A stretch of DNA of 17,463 bases from JBGTLA01 sp041744375 (GTDB lineage: Bacteria; Actinomycetota; Acidimicrobiia; Spongiisociales; ZC4RG35): NCBI GenBank assembly GCA_041744375.1, contig JBGTLA010000122.1:1-17463 (forward strand). The letters are read 5' to 3'. The notes below the pieces were generated by a model. The model did no database searches. It saw only the letters and a program-made list of their open reading frames with translations, and was not told the origin of the DNA. A program made the position numbers and the translations under genes. This document shows, piece after piece, positions 1-7,349 of the stretch; the first letter of the stretch is position 1, and each line of letters begins with the position of its first letter.

Positions 1-499
1 CCGCCAGCGCCAGCCCGGCGCCGACGCTGCCCGCCGCTCCGTAGATGCTGATTCCGTAGGCGCGTACCGCCGGGCTGATCTGTTCGGCTATCAGCACGAT
101 GCCCAGACTGGTGACGGCAGCGGTGGCCAGCCGAACCGCAGCCTGGGCGGTGGCGAACTCCCAAGCGGAACCCACCCCGGCGGTCGCCGTTCCAGCGAGG
201 ACGAGCATGAGATAGGCGCCGAGGAAGGGCCGCTTCCTGCCAGACCGATCGCCCCAAAGAGAGAAAACGAGTGCACCGAAGGAGGCGATCCGGGTGAAGG
301 CCATGACCAGGCTCATCTCCCCTGCGGTCAGGCCCAGCGCCACCCTCGTGAACGGCAGCGTGGCAAACGCCTGCGCCTGGACGTAGCCCTGGACCATCCC
401 CACCACCCCCATCAAGCCGGTGATCGCTCGGTCCGAGGAGGAGAAGGGTTGGACGGGGAGGATGTGGCGAGTGACGGACCTGAGGAAACGCGGAACCAT
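1..499 (-). CDS. MFS transporter, N-terminal part (cut by window edge)
   Basis: Read on the minus strand from ATG at 499-497, an open frame of 166 codons runs to the window edge without a stop. It encodes a hydrophobic protein with about five predicted membrane segments (approx. residues 27-45, 62-80, 93-112, 115-137, 145-166). The loop after the second segment carries the major facilitator motif A, WGDRSGRKRP at about residues 82-91, which is diagnostic of MFS secondary transporters. Roughly the first 40% of a typical ~400-residue member is present, so the substrate cannot be read; a drug or metabolite exporter is possible but unproven. The ribosome site is weak (GGGGTCTC directly before ATG) and the frame stays open upstream, so the start is not certain. 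The gene is divergent from the acyl ligase fusion, with about 200 bases between them. Confidence 0.75.
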   Translation of the reverse strand, partial: MVPRFLRSVTRHILPVQPFSSSDRAITGLMGVVGMVQGYVQAQAFATLPFTRVALGLTAGEMSLVMAFTRIASFGALVFSLWGDRSGRKRPFLGAYLMLVLAGTATAGVGSAWEFATAQAAVRLATAAVTSLGIVLIAEQISPAVRAYGISIYGAAGSVGAGLALA

Positions 500-699
500 G
501 AGACCCCAACGGTAGAGCCACTGTCGACCCGCCTTAGGTGAAAGGTATCCCGGTTGCCAAATATGGGCCGACCCAGCGCCGAACCGTTGAACGTAGGCTT
601 CGGGGTTTAATCATCGGTCTGGGGATCGGCGGATGGTAGGTGCGTCACCTCGTTAGCGTCTGTGCAATGTGGAAGTCCCGTTGACGCTCAGCGGTCGCA

Positions 700-3480
700 A
701 TGACTGACGGTGGAGCCGATGCCATGCTCCTTCTGGAGTTGGTAAGGGATCTCATCGTCGAAGTGCATCCGCACGCCGCCCAGGTGCCGGTGACGCTCGA
801 CCGCGATTTCGACCGCGACCTCGGTCTCGGAAGCCTGGAACTCGTCGAACTGCTATTGCGGGTTGAGGACGCGTTCGGGGTCACGCTTCCATCACGGGCT
901 TTCGCCGCCGCCGAGACTCCACGGGACCTCTTACGGGTACTTGACAGCGCCGACCGCAGACCGGCCGAGCATCCCGCTCCCATTCCATCAGGAGATTCCC
1001 TGAAAGAGACGTCCAGCCCCGCGGCTGCGTCCACGTTGGTCGAAGCACTGGGTTGGCACACGGGCACGACGCCCGACCGGACTCACATTCGAATCCTGGG
1101 CGAGTCGGGCGTGGAGGACGAACTGAGCTACCACGCACTGTATGCGGAAGCGGCTAGCGTGGCAGCCGGGCTGCTGGCTCGGGACCTAGCACCCGGCGAC
1201 ACCGTTGCGATCATGCTCCCTACGACCCGGGCGTATTTCGTCACTTTCGCCGGGGTGCTCTTAGCTGGCGGCGTACCGGTCCCGATCTACCCGCCGATGC
1301 GGCCGTCCCAGCTTGCCGACCACCTGCAACGCCACGTCCATATTCTGGCCAATGCCAGAGCGATACTGCTGGTTGCAGATCCCGAGGCTGTCCCGCTGGG
1401 CAGGCTGCTGCGATCCCACGTCGAGAGCTTGCGCCATGTCGTCACTCCCGAGTCACTTGCCGCCGAACGCGGGGCAACACTGCCTACGCCCGGCCTCCAC
1501 GATGTCGCGCTGTTGCAATACACCTCGGGTAGTACCGGCCACCCGAAAGGGGTCGTCCTCACCCACGCCAACCTGCTGGCCAACATCCGGGCGATGGGTC
1601 AAGCAGCGGCTGTCTCGGCGGCGGATACCTTCGTGAGTTGGCTGCCGCTTTACCACGACATGGGGCTCATCGGGGCGTGGCTGGGGAGTCTGTACTTCGG
1701 TATGCCCCTGGTGGTCATGCCCCCTGAGGTGTTCCTAACCCGACCGACGCGATGGCTGTGGGCGATCTGCACGCAGCGGGGCACGATTTCAGCGGCGCCC
1801 AACTTCGCTTATGAGTTGTGCCTGCGGAAGGTCGACGACGCAGAACTCGAGGGGCTCGACCTGAGTTCGTGGCGGCTGGCATTCAACGGGGCTGAGCCCG
1901 TCAACCCCGAGACAGTCGAGCGGTTCACCGCTCGGTTCGGTGCTTATGGGCTGCGTCGGACGGCCATCACCCCCGTGTACGGGCTGGCAGAGTCATCGGT
2001 GGGTCTGGCCTTCCCACCGCTAGGCCGTGGTCCCCTCGTCGATCGCATCGAACGCTACCCTTTCGTGCGTTCGGGACGCGCCATTCCGGCCGATGAGGCC
2101 GATGCCGATACTGCGCGGTTCGTGGCCTGCGGCCGGCCGCTTCCCGGCCACGACCTACGGATTGTCGATAGCGCCGGCAACGAAGTGGCCGACCGCGAGG
2201 AGGGGCGGATCGAGTTCCGGGGTCCTTCTGCCACCAGCGGCTATTACCGCAATGCCGACGCAACCCGCTCGCTTCTCCGCGACGAGTGGCTCGACACCGG
2301 TGATCTCGGCTACATCGCCGGTGGTGAACTCTACGTCACCGGACGGCTGAAGGACCTCATAATCCGAGCAGGGCGCAACCTCCACCCCGACGAGCTGGAA
2401 AACGCCGTTGGGAACTTGACCGGGGTCCGAAAAGGATGCGTGGCGGTGTTTGCCAGCCCCGACCCGGCACGAGGGACGGAGCGGCTGGTGGTGCTCGCCG
2501 AAACTCGCGAAACCGACGACCACGCCCGAACCGACCTGCGCTCCCAGATCGTAGGCGTCACCGTCGACCTGCTGGGAACACCCCCAGACGAGGTAGTCCT
2601 CGTCCCGCCCCGTACAGTGCCGAAGACCTCCAGCGGCAAGATCCGCCGTGCCGCCAGTCGTGAGATCTACGAGCGGGGGACGACGGGAGCCCGCCCAGCG
2701 CCGGTGTGGTGGCAGTTGGTGGCGTTCGGGTGGAGCGGGGCGCGAGGCCGCGTTCGACGCGCCCTTCGCGCCGTAAAGGCCGTCGCCTTCGCCTGGTACG
2801 CCTCCATCCTGGCTGTGGCGGTTGCCCTACCTTTGGTCGCCCTGCTCGCTCTCGTCCCGCGCGAGCAGTGGCGGTGGCGGTTGGCCCGTACCGCGGTTCG
2901 ACTCCTCGTGCGTCTCACGGGCACATCGATCACGGTGAACGGTCTCGACCGACTCCCCTCCGGCACTTCGCTCGTGGTGGCCAACCACCCCAGCTGGCTT
3001 GATGGCTTGGTACTTGCCGCCGTCCTCCCGACCCCCTTCAGGTTCGTGGCGGGGGAAGTCTTGTCTCGCCGGATGCTCGCCGGGTTCGTCCTGCGCCGCG
3101 TTGGGACCGTGTTCGTCGAGCGGACCGAGCGCCAGCGCGGTGTCAGCGACACCGACCGGCTCGTAGAGCTGGCGCGCCAGGGCCAGCGGCTGGCGATGTT
3201 CCCGGAGGGCCACCTGGATCGGAGCCCAGGACTGCGGCGCTTTCGCATGGGGGCATTCGTCGTGGCCGCCCGGGCCGGCGTCCCCGTCGTCCCGGTCGCG
3301 ATTCAGGGGACCCGGTCGATGCTTCGGCCCGGCAGCCGTTTCCTCCGGCGCGGCGCCGTCCATATAGCCGTGGAGGAGGCGATTCAGCCAAGAGGCACCG
3401 ACTGGGCGGCCGCCGTTGAATACCAGCACACCGTCCGGGCGGCGATTCTTCGCCACTGCGGCGAGCCCGACCTCAAGTGA
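700..3480 (+). CDS. Tripartite fusion: acyl carrier domain, fatty acyl-AMP ligase, lysophospholipid acyltransferase
   Basis: The 926-residue protein has three parts. Residues ~10-83 form an acyl carrier domain with the phosphopantetheine motif GLGSLELVEL (Ser45). Residues ~110-665 are an adenylate-forming ligase of fatty acyl-AMP ligase type: P-loop YTSGSTGHPKG (274-284), WLPLYHDMGLIG (~314-325), YGLAES (~427), DTGDLG (532-537) and the C-terminal lysine motif PKTSSGKIRR (Lys647). A membrane segment (~695-718) leads to a PlsC-type acyltransferase with the HX4D motif NHPSWLD (His763, Asp768) and FPEGH (834-838). The likely role is to activate a fatty acid as its AMP ester, load it on the built-in carrier and transfer it to a lysolipid at the membrane, comparable to Aas of E. 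coli, whose acyltransferase is N-terminal instead. The translation start may be the ATG at 724 (Met9), which has a better ribosome site (GGTGGAG, 9 bases upstream) than 700. The product is inferred; domain identities are secure. Confidence 0.9.
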   Translation: MTDGGADAMLLLELVRDLIVEVHPHAAQVPVTLDRDFDRDLGLGSLELVELLLRVEDAFGVTLPSRAFAAAETPRDLLRVLDSADRRPAEHPAPIPSGDSLKETSSPAAASTLVEALGWHTGTTPDRTHIRILGESGVEDELSYHALYAEAASVAAGLLARDLAPGDTVAIMLPTTRAYFVTFAGVLLAGGVPVPIYPPMRPSQLADHLQRHVHILANARAILLVADPEAVPLGRLLRSHVESLRHVVTPESLAAERGATLPTPGLHDVALLQYTSGSTGHPKGVVLTHANLLANIRAMGQAAAVSAADTFVSWLPLYHDMGLIGAWLGSLYFGMPLVVMPPEVFLTRPTRWLWAICTQRGTISAAPNFAYELCLRKVDDAELEGLDLSSWRLAFNGAEPVNPETVERFTARFGAYGLRRTAITPVYGLAESSVGLAFPPLGRGPLVDRIERYPFVRSGRAIPADEADADTARFVACGRPLPGHDLRIVDSAGNEVADREEGRIEFRGPSATSGYYRNADATRSLLRDEWLDTGDLGYIAGGELYVTGRLKDLIIRAGRNLHPDELENAVGNLTGVRKGCVAVFASPDPARGTERLVVLAETRETDDHARTDLRSQIVGVTVDLLGTPPDEVVLVPPRTVPKTSSGKIRRAASREIYERGTTGARPAPVWWQLVAFGWSGARGRVRRALRAVKAVAFAWYASILAVAVALPLVALLALVPREQWRWRLARTAVRLLVRLTGTSITVNGLDRLPSGTSLVVANHPSWLDGLVLAAVLPTPFRFVAGEVLSRRMLAGFVLRRVGTVFVERTERQRGVSDTDRLVELARQGQRLAMFPEGHLDRSPGLRRFRMGAFVVAARAGVPVVPVAIQGTRSMLRPGSRFLRRGAVHIAVEEAIQPRGTDWAAAVEYQHTVRAAILRHCGEPDLK

Positions 3481-3588
3481 TGTCAAAGCGAGCGACCGGC
3501 GTACGCTGAGAGTGGCTGCGCGCTGCTCATCTTTGGAGTAGTCCTCGGTTGCAGCTGCCCCGTCATCGTCTCTTGCCCAGGTCTAGGT

Positions 3589-3602
3589 TTGGTCCTGACC
3601 AA
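3589..3602. repeat. Short perfect inverted repeat before the transposase scrap
   Basis: TTGGTC, two bases (CT), then GACCAA form a perfect 6-base inverted repeat ending 10 bases before the ATG of the transposase remnant at 3613. It could be part of an insertion-sequence end or a binding site for the element's own protein. No matching terminal repeat was found on the other side, so its role is undecided. Confidence 0.4.
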
Positions 3603-3612
3603 TGGAGCAGCG

Positions 3613-3726
3613 ATGGCGAGACCATCGAAGCTGCGGATCGTGCTATCAGTGTTGCGCGGTGAGCAGTCCGTGACGGAGGCGGCACCTCGTAACGGCGTGT
3701 CGGAGCAGTCAGTCTCCATTACATGA
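3613..3726 (+). pseudogene. Transposase N-terminal remnant (helix-turn-helix)
   Basis: An ATG at 3613 opens 37 codons ending in TGA at 3724-3726. The peptide starts MARPSKLRIVLSVLRGEQSV and continues with TEAAPRNGVSEQSVS. This strongly resembles the N-terminal helix-turn-helix of IS3-like or related transposases, which typically read MARPSKL...KLRIVLSVLRGE.SVAEAARRHGVS..SVSNW. A few residues seem to be missing after MARPSKL, a proline replaces the usual arginine in EAARRHG, and the homology stops abruptly after SVS, leaving no catalytic domain. It is a dead fragment of an insertion sequence, lying in the 310-base gap between the acyl ligase fusion and the ybaK-like gene. The rest of that gap (3481-3588 and 3727-3775) shows nothing else I can recognise. 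Confidence 0.6.
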
Positions 3727-3790
3727 CTTTCTCCCCTGGTGTCTGCGCCCACATCCCGGTATTGAAAGGAACGACAGAGGAGATGATGAC

Positions 3791-4201
3791 GTGTCTGCAG
3801 AACGGGTCCGTAGGTACTTGATGGAGCATGGTGTCGCCTACGAGACGCACACTCATCCCGTGGCCTACACCACCAGCGAGGTGGCCGAGGTCGGGCTTGT
3901 CTCCAGTGAGGAGATGGCGAAGGCGGTCATGCTTATGGCCGAGGATCGGCTGGTGATGGCTGTGATTCCCGGAGACAGGATGGTCGATTTGGAGAAAGCC
4001 GAAAGAGCCCTGGGCGCTGAAAGTGTGCGTTTGGCGGAGGAGGGCGAGTTCGTGGCGTCGTTCCCCGACTGCGAACCGGGGGCGGAACCACCCTTTGGGG
4101 CGCTGTATGACGTTCCGATCCTCGTCGATCATGGATTGGACAGCCCCAGGATCACCTTCAATGCAGGTACACACGGAAACCATCACCATGGCGCTGGGTG
4201 A
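3791..4201 (+). CDS. YbaK/ProX-type aminoacyl-tRNA deacylase, C-terminus frameshifted
   Basis: This is a YbaK/EbsC-family protein, an enzyme group that hydrolyses mischarged tRNAs in the cytoplasm. Visible family marks are the AKAVML segment with the conserved Lys44, FPDCEPGAEPPFG at residues 91-103, and FNAGTH near 123-128. GTG at 3791 is preceded by a good ribosome site, AGAGGAG (3776-3782). After Thr127-His128 the reading frame is lost: the present frame ends GNHHHGAG and stops at 4199-4201. The +1-shifted frame continues ETITMALGDYLELTKP and stops at 4245-4247, which is the expected family ending. Restoring AC to the (AC)3 run at 4169-4174 would join them into a ~152-residue protein, the usual family length. 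The catalytic core is almost complete, so a truncated product could be folded or dead; a sequencing error is also possible. Confidence 0.8.
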   Translation: MSAERVRRYLMEHGVAYETHTHPVAYTTSEVAEVGLVSSEEMAKAVMLMAEDRLVMAVIPGDRMVDLEKAERALGAESVRLAEEGEFVASFPDCEPGAEPPFGALYDVPILVDHGLDSPRITFNAGTHGNHHHGAG

Positions 4202-4269
4202 CTACCTGGAGTTGACCAAGCCGATGAAGGCAGACCTGGGGCGCTAGATGACAGCTCGAAGCTGCTGAG

Positions 4270-4883
4270 GTGCTCTCGCTGGACGGTTCGCAGGGTGAGG
4301 GTGGGGTCAGATCCTCAGGACCGCCCTGGCCTGCTCGCTTCTCACCGGTGTCCCGTTTTCCATCGAGAAGCTACGGGTGGCACGTCGCAGACCCGGTCTG
4401 CTGCCCCGCCACCTCGCCGCCGTGAGAGCGGCGGAAGAGATCTCGAACGCAGCGACGCAAGCGGCCATCCTTGGCTCGGAGACCCTGACATTCGAGCCGG
4501 GCGAGGTCCGGGCCGGTGAGTACCACTTAGACATCGGAACAGCCGGAAGCAGCGGGCTGGTCCTGCAGACCGTACTCGTCCCGCTGCTCAGCGCTGACGG
4601 CGAGTCCCAGTTGATAATCGAGGGTGGGACGCACAACGAGGAAGCACCCCCGTTCGATTTCCTCGATCTCAGCTTCGCCCCCTTGTTGCGTCGGACGGGC
4701 ACCGACCTGATCACGCCGTTACTTGCACTGGGGACTGCGGTCGGCGTGCATCTGGCCGACCAGCTCCTGGTTCCCCTCGCCCAGGCCAGAGGTGGATCCT
4801 TCCTCACCTGTCATCCCTCAGGCCATTTCACAACCAACGCGTGTGTCATCGACCGATTCTTCGACCTGAGAATCACCAGCTGA
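4270..4883 (+). pseudogene. rtcA: RNA 3'-terminal phosphate cyclase (RtcA) remnant
   Basis: RtcA uses ATP to convert RNA 3'-phosphate ends to 2',3'-cyclic phosphates. Three blocks of it are visible. From GTG 4270 the frame reads VLSLDGSQGEGG, the RtcA N-terminus. At the GGGG run 4303-4306 the family sequence jumps frame (one G missing) and goes on as QILRTALACSLLTG, then RRRPGLLPRHLAAVRAAEEI (from ~4380), DIGTAGSSGLVLQTVL, EGGTHN and FDFLDLSFAPLLRRTGTD. Near 4705-4725 it leaps directly to the late-domain block TAVGVHLADQLLVPLAQARGG, skipping roughly 130 residues, and finishes with the HPSGHFTTN block holding the nucleophile-type histidine. About 200 of ~340 residues remain. The loss of the central insert domain plus the frameshift argue that it is inactive. 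The gene starts within 25 bases of the natural end of the ybaK-like gene, so the two were probably co-transcribed. Confidence 0.8.
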
Positions 4884-4932
4884 CGGAGGGACGAAAACGT
4901 GGTCGTTGATTGCAGGCGGGGATTAAGTCAGG

Positions 4933-5082
4933 TCAGCGAGGAGCGCCGATCATCAATGCCTGCAAGTGGTCAGGGCTCAAATCCCTAAGCTCCACCTCCG
5001 ATTCTCTTTGCTGGGAGGGGTCCCGGTTGCCGTGAAAGAGAAGGTCCGTTACGCGAAATGTGGCTTCGATGGCCCGTCTTGC
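4933..5082 (-). other. Possible C-terminal gene remnant in the 4884-5115 gap
   Basis: The 232 bases between rtcA and the metallopeptidase hold no complete gene. On the minus strand, codons 5082-4936 read ARRAIEATFRVTDLLFHGNR and end LRDLSPDHLQALMIGAPR before a stop at 4935-4933. The helical, charged, low-proline composition looks more like a real protein C-terminus than the antisense text further upstream in the same frame. No start or family can be given. It may be the tail of a lost gene in this decayed stretch or a chance frame. Confidence 0.25.
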
Positions 5083-5115
5083 GGGTAGAGGTGTCTGTCG
5101 AGAACTGGAGGGCAC

Positions 5116-5976
5116 ATGGCGAGATGGGATCGGCTTGGGAGTCGTGGCAATGTCCAAGACCGCCGAGGAACACGGGGGCCCGCAATGGCTGCGGGGGGGT
5201 TGGGCGGGGTCGGGTTGCTCGTCGTGTTGTTGCTCTCGTTGTTCGGCGGCGGTGCCGAAAGCGGCATAGACGAAATCCTGAACCAACTCCAGGAGGCAGC
5301 GCCGCAACAGGGCGCTGTCCAACCGGAGGAATTCCAGGGTGACGACGACTACGAAGTCTTCGCGTCGACAGTCTTGGGTTCCACCGACGAAACCTGGGAG
5401 TCGATCTTCGCGGCCGCCGGCCGTGAATACGTGCAACCCACACTCGTGCTGTTCCGCGATCGCACGCAGTCTGCCTGTGGCGGCGCCAGTTCTGCCGTGG
5501 GGCCGCACTATTGCCCCCTCGATGAGACGATCTATCTCGACGAGACCTTCTTCGACGAATTGACACGTCGTTTCGGTGCCCGAGGAGGGGATGTGGCCGA
5601 GGCCTATGTGATCGCCCATGAGGTCGGGCACCATGTTCAAAAGATCCTGGGAATCATGGACGAGGTGCGGAACCTGCAGCAAGCTTCCAACTCGCAGGCC
5701 GATGTCAACGAGCTGTCAGTGCGCCTCGAGCTGCAGGCGGACTGCTTCGCCGGAGTGTGGGCCAACTCGATTCGTGATCTCGGCGTCTTCGGCCCCAACG
5801 AGATACAGGAGGCGATCGACGCTGCCGGTGCGGTGGGCGACGATCGGATTCAAGAACGCGTGCAAGGCCAGGTGAACCCCGAGACCTGGACTCACGGCTC
5901 ATCACAGCAGCGCATGGAATGGTTCACGAGGGGCTACGAACAGGGGGATCCTTCCTCTTGTGACACCTTCTCGTGA
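5116..5976 (+). CDS. Neutral zinc metallopeptidase (YpfJ-like, Zn_peptidase_2 family)
   Basis: The 286-residue protein starts MARWDRLGSRGNVQDRRG, matching the family's N-terminal pattern (M.W..R..NVEDRRG) and fixing the start at 5116. A GGAGGG ribosome site lies at 5107-5112, rather close to the ATG. A glycine-rich stretch leads into one membrane anchor (~29-43), followed by an extracytoplasmic domain of ~240 residues. The zinc site HEVGHH is at residues 168-173, and the conserved ELQADCFAGVWA block at 205-216 supplies the likely third ligand. Four cysteines (121, 133, 210, 282) may form disulfides outside the cell. Length and domain order are as usual for the family, whose substrates are not known. 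The gene stands alone; it converges with the CBS-BON gene downstream. Confidence 0.9.
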   Translation: MARWDRLGSRGNVQDRRGTRGPAMAAGGLGGVGLLVVLLLSLFGGGAESGIDEILNQLQEAAPQQGAVQPEEFQGDDDYEVFASTVLGSTDETWESIFAAAGREYVQPTLVLFRDRTQSACGGASSAVGPHYCPLDETIYLDETFFDELTRRFGARGGDVAEAYVIAHEVGHHVQKILGIMDEVRNLQQASNSQADVNELSVRLELQADCFAGVWANSIRDLGVFGPNEIQEAIDAAGAVGDDRIQERVQGQVNPETWTHGSSQQRMEWFTRGYEQGDPSSCDTFS

Positions 5977-6053
5977 CAAGGGCGGGTTCGGCCCGGTTGG
6001 GGAGGGCTTTCTAGCCATTGTCCGACGAGAGCATTGATGGCGCCGGTTGATCC

Positions 6054-6091
6054 TCTCGCGCGAGATGGTCGGCGCCCCCGATGATCTCGCG
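6054..6091. terminator. Inverted repeats between convergent genes, possible terminator
   Basis: In the 120-base gap between the convergent metallopeptidase and CBS-BON genes there is a 12-base perfect palindrome, TCTCGCGCGAGA (6054-6065). There is also an 8-base stem CGCGAGAT (6059-6066) / ATCTCGCG (6084-6091) around a 17-base loop. The two structures share the middle arm and cannot form together. Position and GC content suit a two-way transcription end, but no T-run follows on either strand, so intrinsic termination is uncertain. Confidence 0.35.
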
Positions 6092-6096
6092 ACGCG

Positions 6097-6777
6097 TTAC
6101 CAATTGGGGCGGGGGGCGCCGCGTGTGCGCGAGCCTTCGGAGGTTCGGGTGTCGTCGCGTTCGTACCTGACCTGAGAGTCCACTCCCAGAACCCCGTCCA
6201 CCGATTTCGATAGATCCTCGAGCAACCGCGCCTCCATCCGGGTTGGAACCTCACCCCTCAGAGTCACTTGCCCCTCTTCCACGACGACGGTGACGGCCCC
6301 GGGCTCGAGATCGAGCGTCTCTTTGACGATTCGCTCGGTGATGTGATCGACGATGGCCTCGTCGGGGCGGGCGAACACACCGAGCACGTCGGATCGGCTC
6401 ACGATCCCGATGAGTCGGCCGGCGCCGTCGACAACCGGAAGTCGCTTGACTCGTTTGCGGTCCATGAGGCGGGCGGCGACCGTGTAGGAGGCATCCCCGT
6501 CCACGGAGACGACATTCTTGCTCATGGCCTGGCCGACGACTTCGGCCTTCAACCGGCGCACGTCTCGATCGAACAGCATCGCCACGAGTCCGGCCCGTTC
6601 GCCACCTGCCCGTTCGACGAAATCGGCTTCGGACAACATTCCAACGACTACTCCTTCGGTGTCCACCACCGGCAGGCCGCTCACACCTTTCTCTGTCATG
6701 ATCCGAGCCGCCTCCTTGAGCGAGTCGTGCTCGCTGACGGTGGCGACCTCTCTCGTCATCAGATCTCTCACCCTCAT
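6097..6777 (-). CDS. CBS-CBS-BON domain protein
   Basis: The 226-residue protein has two CBS domains: residues ~1-57, starting MRVRDLMTREVATV with GVSGLPVVD, and ~79-136 with RVKRLPVVDGAGRLIGIVSRSD. A BON domain (~140-206) contains the pattern VTLRGEVPTRMEARLLEDL. CBS pairs commonly bind adenine nucleotides and act as energy or redox sensors; BON domains are often membrane or lipid associated. The protein has no membrane segment or signal peptide, so it is probably a cytoplasmic stress or regulatory protein with an unknown partner. The ATG at 6777 has a clear ribosome site (GGAGGT, five bases upstream). It is the last gene of a minus-strand group, 79 bases after the putative lipoprotein. The tail after ~207 is charged and probably disordered. 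Confidence 0.9.
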   Translation of the reverse strand: MRVRDLMTREVATVSEHDSLKEAARIMTEKGVSGLPVVDTEGVVVGMLSEADFVERAGGERAGLVAMLFDRDVRRLKAEVVGQAMSKNVVSVDGDASYTVAARLMDRKRVKRLPVVDGAGRLIGIVSRSDVLGVFARPDEAIVDHITERIVKETLDLEPGAVTVVVEEGQVTLRGEVPTRMEARLLEDLSKSVDGVLGVDSQVRYERDDTRTSEGSRTRGAPRPNW

Positions 6778-6856
6778 CCGCTACCTCCGTGATTGCAGAG
6801 TTCTCGACCTTGCCGTGTGGGCCGATCCTCACTCATTGGCGGTTAACCCTACGGTC

Positions 6857-7291
6857 TCACGAGCCTACGGGTTTCCACTTGACGACGACATCCACCGCCG
6901 CCGTCGAGTCCGACGCCATTCTCCTCGCCTCTACTCGCCATCCGCCCACCGTCTCCGCGGGGAGAGCAGGCAGCCATCGTTCACAACGGCGTCGATCCCC
7001 GTCGATCTGGCACTGGTGGAACGAACGGAGGATCTGGTACCTCGTCCCTGCCTCGGTAACGATGACGAGATCGAGATCCTCGGCTGCATCGAGGGTGTCG
7101 ATCGAAATGCTGATGTCCATCGTGTGGCGGGTCGGGTCGAAGGCGAGCAGATGTCCCGAAGCCTCGGAGCTCCCTTCCTCGAACCATACCTGGGTAGTGG
7201 AGCTGAGGTCGCCCATGAGCAGCCCGGCGTTGGGTCCGGCGCAAGCCCCCGAGAGGAATCCCACGAGGAGGGCCAAGCCGGTACGGCGCAT
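6857..7291 (-). CDS. Small putative lipoprotein, function unknown
   Basis: I chose ATG 7291 because the protein then begins MRRTGLALLVGFLSGACAG: a basic start, a hydrophobic core and a cysteine at residue 17 that fits the looser lipobox pattern. This gives 144 residues. The frame is open further upstream, but that extension lacks protein-like character. The mature part (VWFEEGSSEASGHLLAFDP, ISISIDTLDAAEDLDLVIV, then a Cys-containing segment QCQIDGDRRRCERW) suggests a beta-rich secreted domain; the two cysteines could form a disulfide. No family is recognised. It lies 58 bases after the 3-hydroxybutyryl-CoA dehydrogenase gene on the same strand, so read-through expression is likely. The ribosome site is weak, and a GTG four codons upstream is an alternative start. 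Confidence 0.6.
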   Translation of the reverse strand: MRRTGLALLVGFLSGACAGPNAGLLMGDLSSTTQVWFEEGSSEASGHLLAFDPTRHTMDISISIDTLDAAEDLDLVIVTEAGTRYQILRSFHQCQIDGDRRRCERWLPALPAETVGGWRVEARRMASDSTAAVDVVVKWKPVGS

Positions 7292-7349
7292 CGTGCCGGC
7301 CACGCTACCCCACAGCCGGCGCGTATGTCGATCGGGGTCGATCGAACGA

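Noticed and set aside
4295..4519. Separate small gene in the rtcA region
   Set aside because: It is a wrong-frame reading of the rtcA text, whose conserved blocks lie in another frame.
4972..4986. tRNA T-arm look-alike (AGGG CTCAAAT CCCT)
   Set aside because: The stem is only four pairs, and no acceptor, anticodon or D arm can be fitted around it on this strand.
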